From positions 1 to 23,613 of the forward strand of contig CAAHEJ010000106.1 of NCBI GenBank assembly GCA_900772495.1: 23,613 bases of DNA. Direction: 5' to 3'. The notes under the pieces were generated by a model, which saw only the letters and a program-made list of their open reading frames with translations, was not told the origin of the DNA and searched no databases. This stretch comes from an uncultured Campylobacter sp. Lineage in GTDB: Bacteria; Campylobacterota; Campylobacteria; Campylobacterales; Campylobacteraceae. The translations under genes were made by a program, and so were the position numbers. Below are positions 1 to 7,579 of the stretch, one piece after another (positions within the stretch are counted from its first letter, which is position 1; each line of letters starts with the position of its first letter).

Positions 1-126
1 GTGTGTGATGGGCGTTTTTTGTTTTCACAAAGAAGTTTGGAAAATTGTTTGCTTGATGAGAGTTTTAGCGAATTTTATCGTTTGATAACAAAAAATATCA
101 CCGATAAAGAGCGGATTTCAAGCTAG
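1..126 (+). CDS. 3' end of an unidentified gene, truncated by the window edge
   Basis: Reading frame 1 is open from the first base to a TAG at 124-126 and encodes about 41 C-terminal residues, including CDGRFLFS and ending in KERISS. The pglK ribosome binding site and start follow after only 14 bases, so this gene is probably co-transcribed with the pgl genes. In C. jejuni the gene before pglK is gne (galE), but this fragment does not resemble the Gne C-terminus as I remember it. I do not recognise the family, and the fragment is too short to assign a function. Confidence 0.55.
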   Translation: MCDGRFLFSQRSLENCLLDESFSEFYRLITKNITDKERISS

Positions 127-140
127 ATTAAGGACGACTT

Positions 141-1844
141 ATGCTCAAAAAACTCTTTGCCGTGTTAAGTTTGCAGGATAAACGCTTTTTTTATGCTTTG
201 CTGGCTTTTAGCGTGCTGATTTCGTTCATAGAAAGCTTTGCCATAAGCCTTATAATGCCCTTTGTGAGCGTGGCGAGCGATTTTAGCTTGTTTGAACGCA
301 ATGCTTATTTAAGGCAAATTGATGAGTTTTTTAGCTTGCCAAAGTATGAGCTAGTGGCGTATTTTGGGCTTTTGCTCATCGTTTTTTATGTGCTGCGAGC
401 CTTTTTAAATGCGCTTTATTTTTACCTTTTAGCGCGCTTTTCAAAGGGGCGTTATCATCTTTTTGCCCTGCGCCTTTTTCGCAAATACCTGAATTTAGAC
501 TATGAGAGTTTTACGCGCCAAAAGCACTCTGCCTTGCTTAAAACCATCACGCAAGAAGCCTTTAATCTCAGCACTATGCTTGCGAGCTTTTTGCTGATGA
601 TGAGTGAGCTTTTTGTAGTGGCGCTCATCTACGCGCTTATGCTTGTGGTGGATTATCAAATCACACTCTTTTTGAGCGTCTTTTTGCTTGCAAATGCGCT
701 TATTTTAGTGCGTGTGCTTTCGCCGATGATGAAAAAAGCAGGCGCAAAAAGAGAAGCGGCGATGAGTGCGTTTTTTGAGACTTTAAGCACAAATTTAAAC
801 AATTTTAAATTCATCAAACTTAAAGGCAAAGAAGAAAGTGTCGCGCACCTTTTTAGCGAGCAGAGCTTTGCCTTTTCGCGTGCAAATATCACAAGCGAGA
901 CTATCAACGCCTTTCCGCGCCTTTTTTTAGAAGCTGTGGGCTTTTGCGTGCTTGTTTTTATCGTAGTGGCGCTTATCTGGCAAAGGCAAAGCGACATACA
1001 CACGGCATTAGCGATGATTTCGCTTTTCGTGCTAGCCCTTTACCGCCTTATGCCAAGCGCAAACCGCATCATCACAAGCTACCACGACCTTTTGTATTAT
1101 AAAAACTCGCTTGACATTGTTTATAACACGCTTTGCGAAAAAGATGAAAATTTAGGCGATGAAAAAGTGGGCTTTGAAAAGGATTTAACGCTAAAAAATG
1201 TGAATTTTGCTTACAAAAACAAGCCCTTGCTCTTTGAAAATTTAAATTTTACCCTAAAAAAAGGCGAAAAAATCGCCTTTATCGGCGAAAGCGGTTCTGG
1301 CAAAAGCACGCTTGTTGATATTTTAATGGGACTTTTGCCGCCAAATTCGGGCGAGATTTTAGTTGATGGGCGAAATTTAAACGCGCAAAATCTTAAAAAT
1401 TTTCGTCAAAAAATCGGCTACATACCTCAGCAAATCTACCTTTTTAACGATACAATCGCTAAAAATATCGCCTTTGGCGAAGAGCTTGATGAAAAAAAGC
1501 TAGCCCAAGTCATTAAACAGGCAAATTTAAAGGAATTTATCACTAGCTTAAAAGACGGAGCAAACACCCTTGTGGGCGATGGCGGGGGCAATTTAAGCGT
1601 GGGACAAAAGCAACGCATAGCCATAGCGCGCGCTTTGTATTTAAGCCCGCAAATTTTAGTGCTTGATGAGGCAACCTCAGCACTTGATAATGAAAGCGAG
1701 GCTAAAATAATGAGCGAAATTTATAAAATAAGTAGCGACAAAACCCTTATCATCATCGCTCACCGCCTTAACACCATAGAAAAGTGCGATAAAATTTACC
1801 GCGTAGAAAGGGGCAAAATCAGCCTTGAAAAGGGGACAAAATGA
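141..1844 (+). CDS. pglK: PglK, ABC-type flippase for the lipid-linked N-glycan
   Basis: This ATP-driven half-transporter flips the undecaprenyl-pyrophosphate heptasaccharide from the cytoplasmic to the periplasmic side of the inner membrane. The 567-aa protein closely matches C. jejuni PglK (about 564 aa) along its length. The N-terminal half (about 1-330) is hydrophobic with around six membrane segments. The C-terminal half is the nucleotide-binding domain: Walker A GESGSGKST (382-390), Walker B with D509/E510 in LVLDEATSALD, and the H-loop in IIIAHRLNT. The ABC signature reads LSVGQ (485-489) rather than the usual LSGGQ. The ATG at 141 has an AAGGA site at 130-134. Its TGA overlaps the pglH ATG (ATGA), as expected for translational coupling. 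It is the first complete gene of the pgl operon here. Confidence 0.96.
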   Translation: MLKKLFAVLSLQDKRFFYALLAFSVLISFIESFAISLIMPFVSVASDFSLFERNAYLRQIDEFFSLPKYELVAYFGLLLIVFYVLRAFLNALYFYLLARFSKGRYHLFALRLFRKYLNLDYESFTRQKHSALLKTITQEAFNLSTMLASFLLMMSELFVVALIYALMLVVDYQITLFLSVFLLANALILVRVLSPMMKKAGAKREAAMSAFFETLSTNLNNFKFIKLKGKEESVAHLFSEQSFAFSRANITSETINAFPRLFLEAVGFCVLVFIVVALIWQRQSDIHTALAMISLFVLALYRLMPSANRIITSYHDLLYYKNSLDIVYNTLCEKDENLGDEKVGFEKDLTLKNVNFAYKNKPLLFENLNFTLKKGEKIAFIGESGSGKSTLVDILMGLLPPNSGEILVDGRNLNAQNLKNFRQKIGYIPQQIYLFNDTIAKNIAFGEELDEKKLAQVIKQANLKEFITSLKDGANTLVGDGGGNLSVGQKQRIAIARALYLSPQILVLDEATSALDNESEAKIMSEIYKISSDKTLIIIAHRLNTIEKCDKIYRVERGKISLEKGTK

Positions 1845-3046
1845 AAATCACCTTTATCATCGCAACACTTGGTAGCGGCGGGGCTGAACGGGTTTTGGTA
1901 ACTCTTGCAAACGAACTTTGCAAAAATCATCAAATAAAAATCATCAAATTCCACAAAGAAGATTCCTTTTACAAACTCGATGAAAAGGTGCTTGTAGAAA
2001 GTTTAGCAGAGTTTAAATTTACAAATTTATATCACAAAATCGCCAGCCGAATAAAGAAATTTTTTGCCCTTAAAAAAGCGATGAAAGCAAACAAAAGCGA
2101 CATTTTCATCTCTTTTTTAGACAGCACAAATATAGCTTGCATAGTGGCAAATTTTGGCTCAAAAACCCCACTCATCATCAGCGAACACAGCACTCAAAGC
2201 TATTTAAAATCAAAAATTTGGCGCGCATTAAGGCGCGTTTTTTATCCTTACTGTGCGGCTTTAACCGTGCTTAGTCAAAACGATAAAAGCTATTATGAAA
2301 AATTTGTTAAAAATGTCAAAGTGCTTTTTAACCCTTGTCATTTCACGCCGCAAACAAATTTGCAAAAAGAAAATGTCGTGCTTTTTGTAGGGCGACTTGA
2401 TGAAAACAAAAACGCCGCTATGTTTTTGCGTGCGGTGGCAAATTTAAGCAAAAATTTGCAAAATGAGTATGAATTTATCATCGCAGGCGATGGCGAGCAA
2501 AGGGCAAATTTAGAAAAACTTGCGCGAAATTTAGGCATAAAAGCGAGCTTTTTAGGCAAGGTTACAGGCGTTGAAACGCTTTATCAAAGGGCTAAAATCC
2601 TTTGCCTTTGCTCTTTTGTGGAAGGATTGCCAACCGTGCTTGTGGAAAGCCTTTTTTTTGAAGTGGTGCGAGTCAGCACGGATTATGTAAATTCAGCCAA
2701 AGATTTGATACAAGATGATTTAGACGGCTTTATCGTGCCAAAAGATGATGACAAAGCAATGAGCGAAAAACTTGCGCTTTTGATGAACGATGAGAGCTTG
2801 CGTTTAAGGCTCGCACAAAGGGCAAGCAAAAGGTGCGCGGACTTTGACACAACAAACATTGTCAAAAAATGGCTCACTCTCATCGATGAAGTGCTTGAAA
2901 AAAAGGGTGCAAAGTTAAATTTAAATTTAAAGCCAAATTTAAAAGCACAAAATAAAGCGCAAAATTTAGGCAAAAAGGCTGAATTTCAGCCAAATTCAAA
3001 GCCAAAAATTAAGCTAAACTCAAAAACTAAAAAGGCAAAGCAATGA
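1841..3046 (+). CDS. pglH: PglH, GalNAc polymerase of the N-glycan pathway, with a basic C-terminal tail
   Basis: A GT4-family, GT-B fold glycosyltransferase. Its C. jejuni homologue adds the last three GalNAc residues to the undecaprenyl-PP-linked acceptor on the cytoplasmic face of the membrane. Visible signatures are the N-terminal GSGGAER loop, the IISEHS segment near residue 110, GRLDENKN at the start of the second Rossmann domain, and the EX7E motif in EGLPTVLVE. The match to C. jejuni PglH (359 aa) runs to about residue 356. Residues 357-401 are an extra tail with 13 Lys and one Glu, rich in Asn and Leu, which C. jejuni PglH lacks. The tail is encoded by about 2909-3043, a low-complexity stretch rich in AAATTTA. 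The gene overlaps pglK and pglI by 4 bases each. Confidence 0.94.
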   Translation: MKITFIIATLGSGGAERVLVTLANELCKNHQIKIIKFHKEDSFYKLDEKVLVESLAEFKFTNLYHKIASRIKKFFALKKAMKANKSDIFISFLDSTNIACIVANFGSKTPLIISEHSTQSYLKSKIWRALRRVFYPYCAALTVLSQNDKSYYEKFVKNVKVLFNPCHFTPQTNLQKENVVLFVGRLDENKNAAMFLRAVANLSKNLQNEYEFIIAGDGEQRANLEKLARNLGIKASFLGKVTGVETLYQRAKILCLCSFVEGLPTVLVESLFFEVVRVSTDYVNSAKDLIQDDLDGFIVPKDDDKAMSEKLALLMNDESLRLRLAQRASKRCADFDTTNIVKKWLTLIDEVLEKKGAKLNLNLKPNLKAQNKAQNLGKKAEFQPNSKPKIKLNSKTKKAKQ

Positions 3047-3978
3047 AAAAGCCCTTTTTATCGGTGCTAATCGCTACTTATAACAGAAAAAATTTACTGC
3101 AAAGAGCCATTAAAAGCGTTCAAAATCAAAATTTTGATGATTATGAACTTATCATCAGCGATGATGGCTCAAATGATGGCACGGCTGAGTTTTGCAAGGA
3201 TTTATGCCAAAAAGATAAACGCGTTTTTTACACCAAAAACACGAGCTATAAAAAGGGTCCAAATGGCAACAAAAACAACGCTCTTGACAATGCCAAAGGC
3301 GAATTTGTAATGTTTTTAGATGATGATGATGAGCTTTTAGAAAATGCCATCAACACCCTTGTGGCAAAGAGTAAGCAAGGATATGCGCACATTTTTGGAA
3401 ACTGCCTTATCGCCCAAAATGGCGTGCTTACAAGCCAATTGAGCGGCAAGGGCTTAAACGAAAGCAAGGAAGTAAGCAAAAAAGACTTTTTGCTTGGGGC
3501 GTTTTATGGGGAATTTTTAAGCATTTTCAAACGCTCTTTGCTTGAAAATAAGCGTTTTGATGACGCACTTTGGGGCAATGAGGCTGTTTTGTGGGTGAAT
3601 TTATACGCGCAAAAATCCTTTTATATCCACACGCCTTTAAGGATTTATCATCAAAACACCGCTCACAGCGTTACAAAAAGTGCTAGTGAGAATGCAAGTC
3701 GCGTGTATTTGGGCTATTTAGCACTTGCGCACCTGCTTGAAGCTGAATTTACCGCCACAAAAGATGAGGATTATAAAAAACAAATCGCAATTTATTACAA
3801 AATGGCTGCTTATTACGCAAAACTTGCTAAAATGTATAAAAAAATGTTAGAATGTCTAGCAAAAAGTTTAAGCACCAAGCTCACAAAAGAGGCTTTAATG
3901 CTGCTTTGCGTGTGTTTTGTGCCAGCCAAAGTGCTGAAAATGCTGACTTGTTTAAGGATAAAACTATGCAAAAGCTAG
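3043..3978 (+). CDS. pglI: PglI, branching glucosyltransferase of the N-glycan
   Basis: A GT2-family (GT-A fold) enzyme that adds the single branching glucose to the GalNAc5-diNAcBac lipid-linked chain. The 311 aa match C. jejuni PglI (309 aa) along the whole length. Motifs include VLIATYNRKNLLQRAI at the N-terminus, the ISDDGS nucleotide-binding acidic pair, and an FLDDDDELL stretch (around residue 90) supplying the metal-binding DXD. A hydrophobic C-terminal segment (LMLLCVCFVPAKVL) may associate with the membrane. The start overlaps the pglH stop as ATGA with AAGG at 3032-3035. The gene's presence suggests a branched, C. jejuni-like heptasaccharide rather than an unbranched hexasaccharide; this is inference from gene content. 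Confidence 0.95.
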   Translation: MKKPFLSVLIATYNRKNLLQRAIKSVQNQNFDDYELIISDDGSNDGTAEFCKDLCQKDKRVFYTKNTSYKKGPNGNKNNALDNAKGEFVMFLDDDDELLENAINTLVAKSKQGYAHIFGNCLIAQNGVLTSQLSGKGLNESKEVSKKDFLLGAFYGEFLSIFKRSLLENKRFDDALWGNEAVLWVNLYAQKSFYIHTPLRIYHQNTAHSVTKSASENASRVYLGYLALAHLLEAEFTATKDEDYKKQIAIYYKMAAYYAKLAKMYKKMLECLAKSLSTKLTKEALMLLCVCFVPAKVLKMLTCLRIKLCKS

Positions 3979-5066
3979 GAATTTTCATTTATTCTATGGG
4001 AAGTGGTGGTGCTGAGCGCGTTGTCGCCACGCTTTTGCCGACTTTAATGCTGCGCTATGAGGTGCATTTGATTTTGATGAACGAAGCCTGTGCTTATGAG
4101 CTGCCAGATGGGCTAAATTTGCACTATTTGGAGCATTCAAAGCCGAGCGAAAAGCCTTTTTTAAAGCTCTTTAAACTGCCTTTTTTAGCCCTGCGCTATA
4201 AAAAACTCTGTCAAAATTTAGGCATTGACAAGCAATTTGTGCTTTTAAACCGCCCAAATTATGTAGCACTCATCGCCCGTCTTTTTGGGCTAAAAACCCC
4301 GCTCATCATCAACGAATGCACCACGCCAAGCATAATGTATGCCAAAAACAACGCCACTTGCCTTGTCAATAAACTTTTAATCCGCTTTTTGTATCCAAAG
4401 GCGGATTTGATTTTAGCCAACTCCAAAGGCAATGCTGATGATTTAATCCAAAATTTCAACATAAAGCCAAGCCTTGTGCGCGTGCTTTACAACGCTGTGG
4501 ATTTGGATAAAATCAAAGAACTTTGCAAAGAAGACATTGAAATGGAGGGCAAATTTATCCTTAATGTCGGCAGGCTCGATAGAGGCAAAAACCACGCCCT
4601 TTTAATCAAAGCCTTTTCAAGGCTTGACAGCGATATAAAACTTGTGATTTTAGGCGAAGGACCCTTACAGGCTGAGCTTTTAAATCTCATCTCACTTTTA
4701 AATTTACAAGAAAGAGTGTTTTTGCTGGGCTTTGATGCAAATCCTTACAAATATATGGACAAATGCAAGTTTTTCGTGTGCGCAAGTAGCTATGAGGGCT
4801 TTTCAAATGTGCTGATTGAAGCGCTTGTTTGCGAGTGTGCAGTGCTTTGCACGGAGCATAAAAGCGGGGCAAAAGAGCTTTTTGGAGACGATGAATACGG
4901 GCTTTTAGTGGCTGTAAATGATGAAGACGCTTTGTTTGAGGGCTTGCAAACTATGTGCGAGGATAAGCATTTAAGGCAAGAGTATGAAAAAAAGGCGCAT
5001 AAAAGGGCAAAGGACTTTGACAAAACCAAAATAGCCCGCGAACTTTTTGAAATACTTGGAGAGTAA
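3966..5066 (+). CDS. pglJ: PglJ, second GalNAc transferase of the N-glycan pathway
   Basis: A GT4-family enzyme that adds the second GalNAc (alpha-1,4) to GalNAc-diNAcBac-PP-undecaprenol in the cytoplasm. I chose the ATG at 3966, giving 366 aa (C. jejuni 365 aa), because the protein then begins MQKLGIFIYSMGSGGAER like its homologue and an AAGGA site lies at 3954-3958. The frame is open further upstream to 3852, but that part is antiparallel in frame to the end of pglI and has no homology. GRLDRGKNHAL marks the C-terminal domain and EGFSNVLIE the EX7E motif. The gene overlaps pglI by 13 bases and ends one base before the pglB ATG. Confidence 0.95.
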   Translation: MQKLGIFIYSMGSGGAERVVATLLPTLMLRYEVHLILMNEACAYELPDGLNLHYLEHSKPSEKPFLKLFKLPFLALRYKKLCQNLGIDKQFVLLNRPNYVALIARLFGLKTPLIINECTTPSIMYAKNNATCLVNKLLIRFLYPKADLILANSKGNADDLIQNFNIKPSLVRVLYNAVDLDKIKELCKEDIEMEGKFILNVGRLDRGKNHALLIKAFSRLDSDIKLVILGEGPLQAELLNLISLLNLQERVFLLGFDANPYKYMDKCKFFVCASSYEGFSNVLIEALVCECAVLCTEHKSGAKELFGDDEYGLLVAVNDEDALFEGLQTMCEDKHLRQEYEKKAHKRAKDFDKTKIARELFEILGE

Positions 5067-5067
5067 A

Positions 5068-7569
5068 ATGGCGCAAAATTCAGCTTTAAATTCCACAAAT
5101 TCAAGCCAAAATTCGCAAAAAAACGCTTCAAATTCAAGCCAAAATTCACAAGCAAGTTTGAATTCAAAACAAAATTCGCAAGAAAATTCAAGCCAAAATT
5201 CCAAAAACGCCCAAAATTCAGCCCTAAATTTAAAAAACTATTTTAGCTTTCACAAACTTAAAAGCAAGCTCAAAGAGCATTTTGCTCGCTATGATAGCTT
5301 TTATTTGTTTCTTGTTTTAGCTTATGCTTTTAGCGTTTTGTGCCGTTTATACTGGGTTTGGTGGGCGAGTGATTTTGACTCTTTTAAATTTAACGATAGC
5401 CTGATGATAATCTCAAATGACGGCTATGTCTTTGCTGAGGGCGCAAGGGATAAAATCGCAGGCTTTCATCAGCCAAATGACTTGTCCTTTATCGACAGCC
5501 CGCTGGCGATTTTAACCTACTTTGTGTATAAGCTCACGCCTTTTAGCTTTGAGAGCATTATTTTGTATATGAGCGTGTTTTTAAGCTCGCTCATAGTCGT
5601 GCCTGTGCTTTTAATCGCGCGAATTTATGGGAATTTAAAGGCTGGTTTTGTCGCTGCCTTGCTCGCAAGTGTGGCAAATTCATACTACAATCGCACGATG
5701 GCAGGATATTTTGACACCGATATGCTTGTCATTTCCTTGCCTATGCTTTTGATTTATTGTATGTTGCGCTTTATCATCAAAAAAGACGCCCTTTCTTTGA
5801 TAGCTATGCCCCTTATAATGATATTTTACCTTTGGTATTATCCATCAAGCTACACGCTAAATTGCGCTTTAATCGCTCTTTTCGTGCTTTATGCCCTTGT
5901 TTTTCATCGCAGGGAAACGATTTTTTATTTTGCGGGCGTGCTGATGATGATAACGCTTTCAAACGAGGCTTGGTATTATGAAAGTGCGCTTATTACCTTG
6001 CTTTTCGCGCTTTGGGGCTTTAAAAGCGAGTGGTTTAAACTTAAATTCATCATTGTTGTTTTCGTTTTTGCCTTTGTGTTTGTGGCTTTAAGCGGCGGAT
6101 TTAACGCGATTTGGTATCAACTTTCTTTTTATATCTTTAAAAGCGATGTCTTAAATGTCGCGCAAAGTTTTGCGTATTTTAATGTCTCTCAAACCATACA
6201 AGAGGCTTCAAACATAGGTTTATCAATGTTTATGCAAAGGATAAGTGCCAGCGAGCTTGCTTTTTTGCTCTCTTGTTTTGGGCTTGTTTTGCTTTTAAAA
6301 CAACACAAAAGTTTCATTTTAGCCCTGCCTATGCTTGCGCTTGGCTTTTTAGCACTGCGCGGGGGCTTGCGTTTTACTATTTATGCCGTGCCTGTGATGG
6401 CACTTGGCTTTGGCTTTGGGCTGTTTTGGCTTGTTTCACACTTAAAAAAGCTCAACCTTGACAAAAAAAGCCTGCAAATTTACGCTTTTTTAACGCTTTT
6501 TGCCTTGCTTTTGTGTCTTGGGCTTTATTTTGCCTTGAAATTCAGCATTTTCGCCCAACTTGCCTTTGCTATGCTTTTTGCGCTTATTTTCTTTGCCTTT
6601 GCTTACCAAAAATCGCGTTTTGCGCAGATTTTTGTGCTTTTTGCGGGGCTTTTTTTGTCGCTTGGTTATGCCTTTTTACACATTTATACTTACAAGGCTT
6701 CAAGCGTGTTTAACCACAACGAAGTGCTGATTTTAAACTCTCTTAAAGGCATAGCTGATAGGGAGGATTATGTCGTGGCGTGGTGGGATTATGGCTATCC
6801 TGTGCGGTATTATAGTGATGTTAAAACCCTTGTTGATGGGGGCAAGCACTTGGGAAAGGATAATTTTTTTGCTTCTTTTGTTTTGAGTCAAAACGAAAGA
6901 GCGGGCGCGAATTTAGCAAGGCTTGCGGTAGAATACACCGAAAAAAGTTTTTACGAGCGCAACGACACGCTTTTGCAAAGTGATTTGCTTAAAGCGATGA
7001 TGAGAGATTACGCGGCTGGGGAGACTTCAAATGATGCTTTGATTTTTTTAAACTCTTTAAAAAATCCAAATTTTACGCTCAAAACCCCCAAAACCCGCGA
7101 CATTTTTGTGTATATGCCCTTGCGAATGGCGATGATTTTTTCCACTGTGGCGAGCTTTTCAAAGATAGATTTAGCCACAGGCGAGATAAATTCGCCCTTT
7201 GTGTTTAGCACGGCTATGAATTTAGGCGCGCTTGAAGATGGTTCTTATGCTTTAAGCAATGGTATGGTGCTTGCAAACGATTTTACAGCCCTTTATGTCA
7301 GCAACAGAGCGCTTAAAATCCACAGCATAACGGATTTTAACTCCATAAAAAACAAGGATTTCAAACAAACCCTTGTCGATGAAAATGGGGATTTTTTCGT
7401 TTTTTATTTTAAAGAAAATTTTGGCTTGCCCGTGCAGTTTATCATAATGGACAAAACTATGTTTGAAAGCGCTTTCGTGCAAATGTTTTTCTTTGAAAAT
7501 TATGACAAAAGCCTATATGAGCTTGTTTTGAGCGAAAAAGAAGCCAAAGTGTATAAGCTAAAAAAGTAA
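5068..7569 (+). CDS. pglB: PglB, oligosaccharyltransferase with an N-terminal repeat extension and extra membrane segments
   Basis: A STT3-family inner-membrane enzyme that moves the glycan from lipid to Asn in D/E-X-N-X-S/T sequons in the periplasm. Start at ATG 5068 (GGAGAG at 5058-5063) gives 833 aa; C. jejuni PglB has 713. Conserved catalytic features: D118 in ISNDGY (Cj D54), FDTDM, TIQE with E379, R391 (the arginine that reads the acidic -2 residue), WWDYG at 572-576, and MIFSTVA in the periplasmic domain. Two additions explain the extra length. About 64 N-terminal residues rich in Asn, Ser and Gln contain QNSQ/SSQNS repeats. About 52 hydrophobic residues lie between GLRFTIY and HIYTYKA (DNA about 6460-6610), enough for two more helices. 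The frame is intact. A sequon, ERNDT, lies at 630-634. Confidence 0.95.
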   Translation: MAQNSALNSTNSSQNSQKNASNSSQNSQASLNSKQNSQENSSQNSKNAQNSALNLKNYFSFHKLKSKLKEHFARYDSFYLFLVLAYAFSVLCRLYWVWWASDFDSFKFNDSLMIISNDGYVFAEGARDKIAGFHQPNDLSFIDSPLAILTYFVYKLTPFSFESIILYMSVFLSSLIVVPVLLIARIYGNLKAGFVAALLASVANSYYNRTMAGYFDTDMLVISLPMLLIYCMLRFIIKKDALSLIAMPLIMIFYLWYYPSSYTLNCALIALFVLYALVFHRRETIFYFAGVLMMITLSNEAWYYESALITLLFALWGFKSEWFKLKFIIVVFVFAFVFVALSGGFNAIWYQLSFYIFKSDVLNVAQSFAYFNVSQTIQEASNIGLSMFMQRISASELAFLLSCFGLVLLLKQHKSFILALPMLALGFLALRGGLRFTIYAVPVMALGFGFGLFWLVSHLKKLNLDKKSLQIYAFLTLFALLLCLGLYFALKFSIFAQLAFAMLFALIFFAFAYQKSRFAQIFVLFAGLFLSLGYAFLHIYTYKASSVFNHNEVLILNSLKGIADREDYVVAWWDYGYPVRYYSDVKTLVDGGKHLGKDNFFASFVLSQNERAGANLARLAVEYTEKSFYERNDTLLQSDLLKAMMRDYAAGETSNDALIFLNSLKNPNFTLKTPKTRDIFVYMPLRMAMIFSTVASFSKIDLATGEINSPFVFSTAMNLGALEDGSYALSNGMVLANDFTALYVSNRALKIHSITDFNSIKNKDFKQTLVDENGDFFVFYFKENFGLPVQFIIMDKTMFESAFVQMFFFENYDKSLYELVLSEKEAKVYKLKK
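5098..5201 (+). repeat. Three copies of a 17-bp in-frame repeat in the 5' end of pglB
   Basis: The 17-mer AATTCAAGCCAAAATTC occurs exactly at 5098-5114, 5131-5147 and 5185-5201. Spacings are 33 and 54 bases, both multiples of three, so each copy reads the same peptide core (NSSQNS). Shorter partial copies (CAAAATTC) lie between and around them. This is the coding DNA of the N-terminal extension of PglB. It is not a CRISPR array: spacers are unequal, low in complexity and coding. Confidence 0.85.
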
Positions 7570-7579
7570 GGATTAAGGC

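Noticed and set aside
3852..3965. Longer N-terminus for PglJ within pglI
   Set aside because: Homology begins at the ATG at 3966, which has its own AAGGA; the upstream codons overlap pglI and match nothing.
5098..5201. CRISPR-like array of repeats
   Set aside because: Only three 17-bp copies with unequal 16- and 37-base gaps of similar low-complexity coding sequence; the region is in frame with pglB.
4790..5204. Overlapping minus-strand frames opposite pglJ/pglB, rich in Phe, Leu and Asn
   Set aside because: They arise from the repeat-rich 5' end of pglB read backwards, and their starts lack translation signals.
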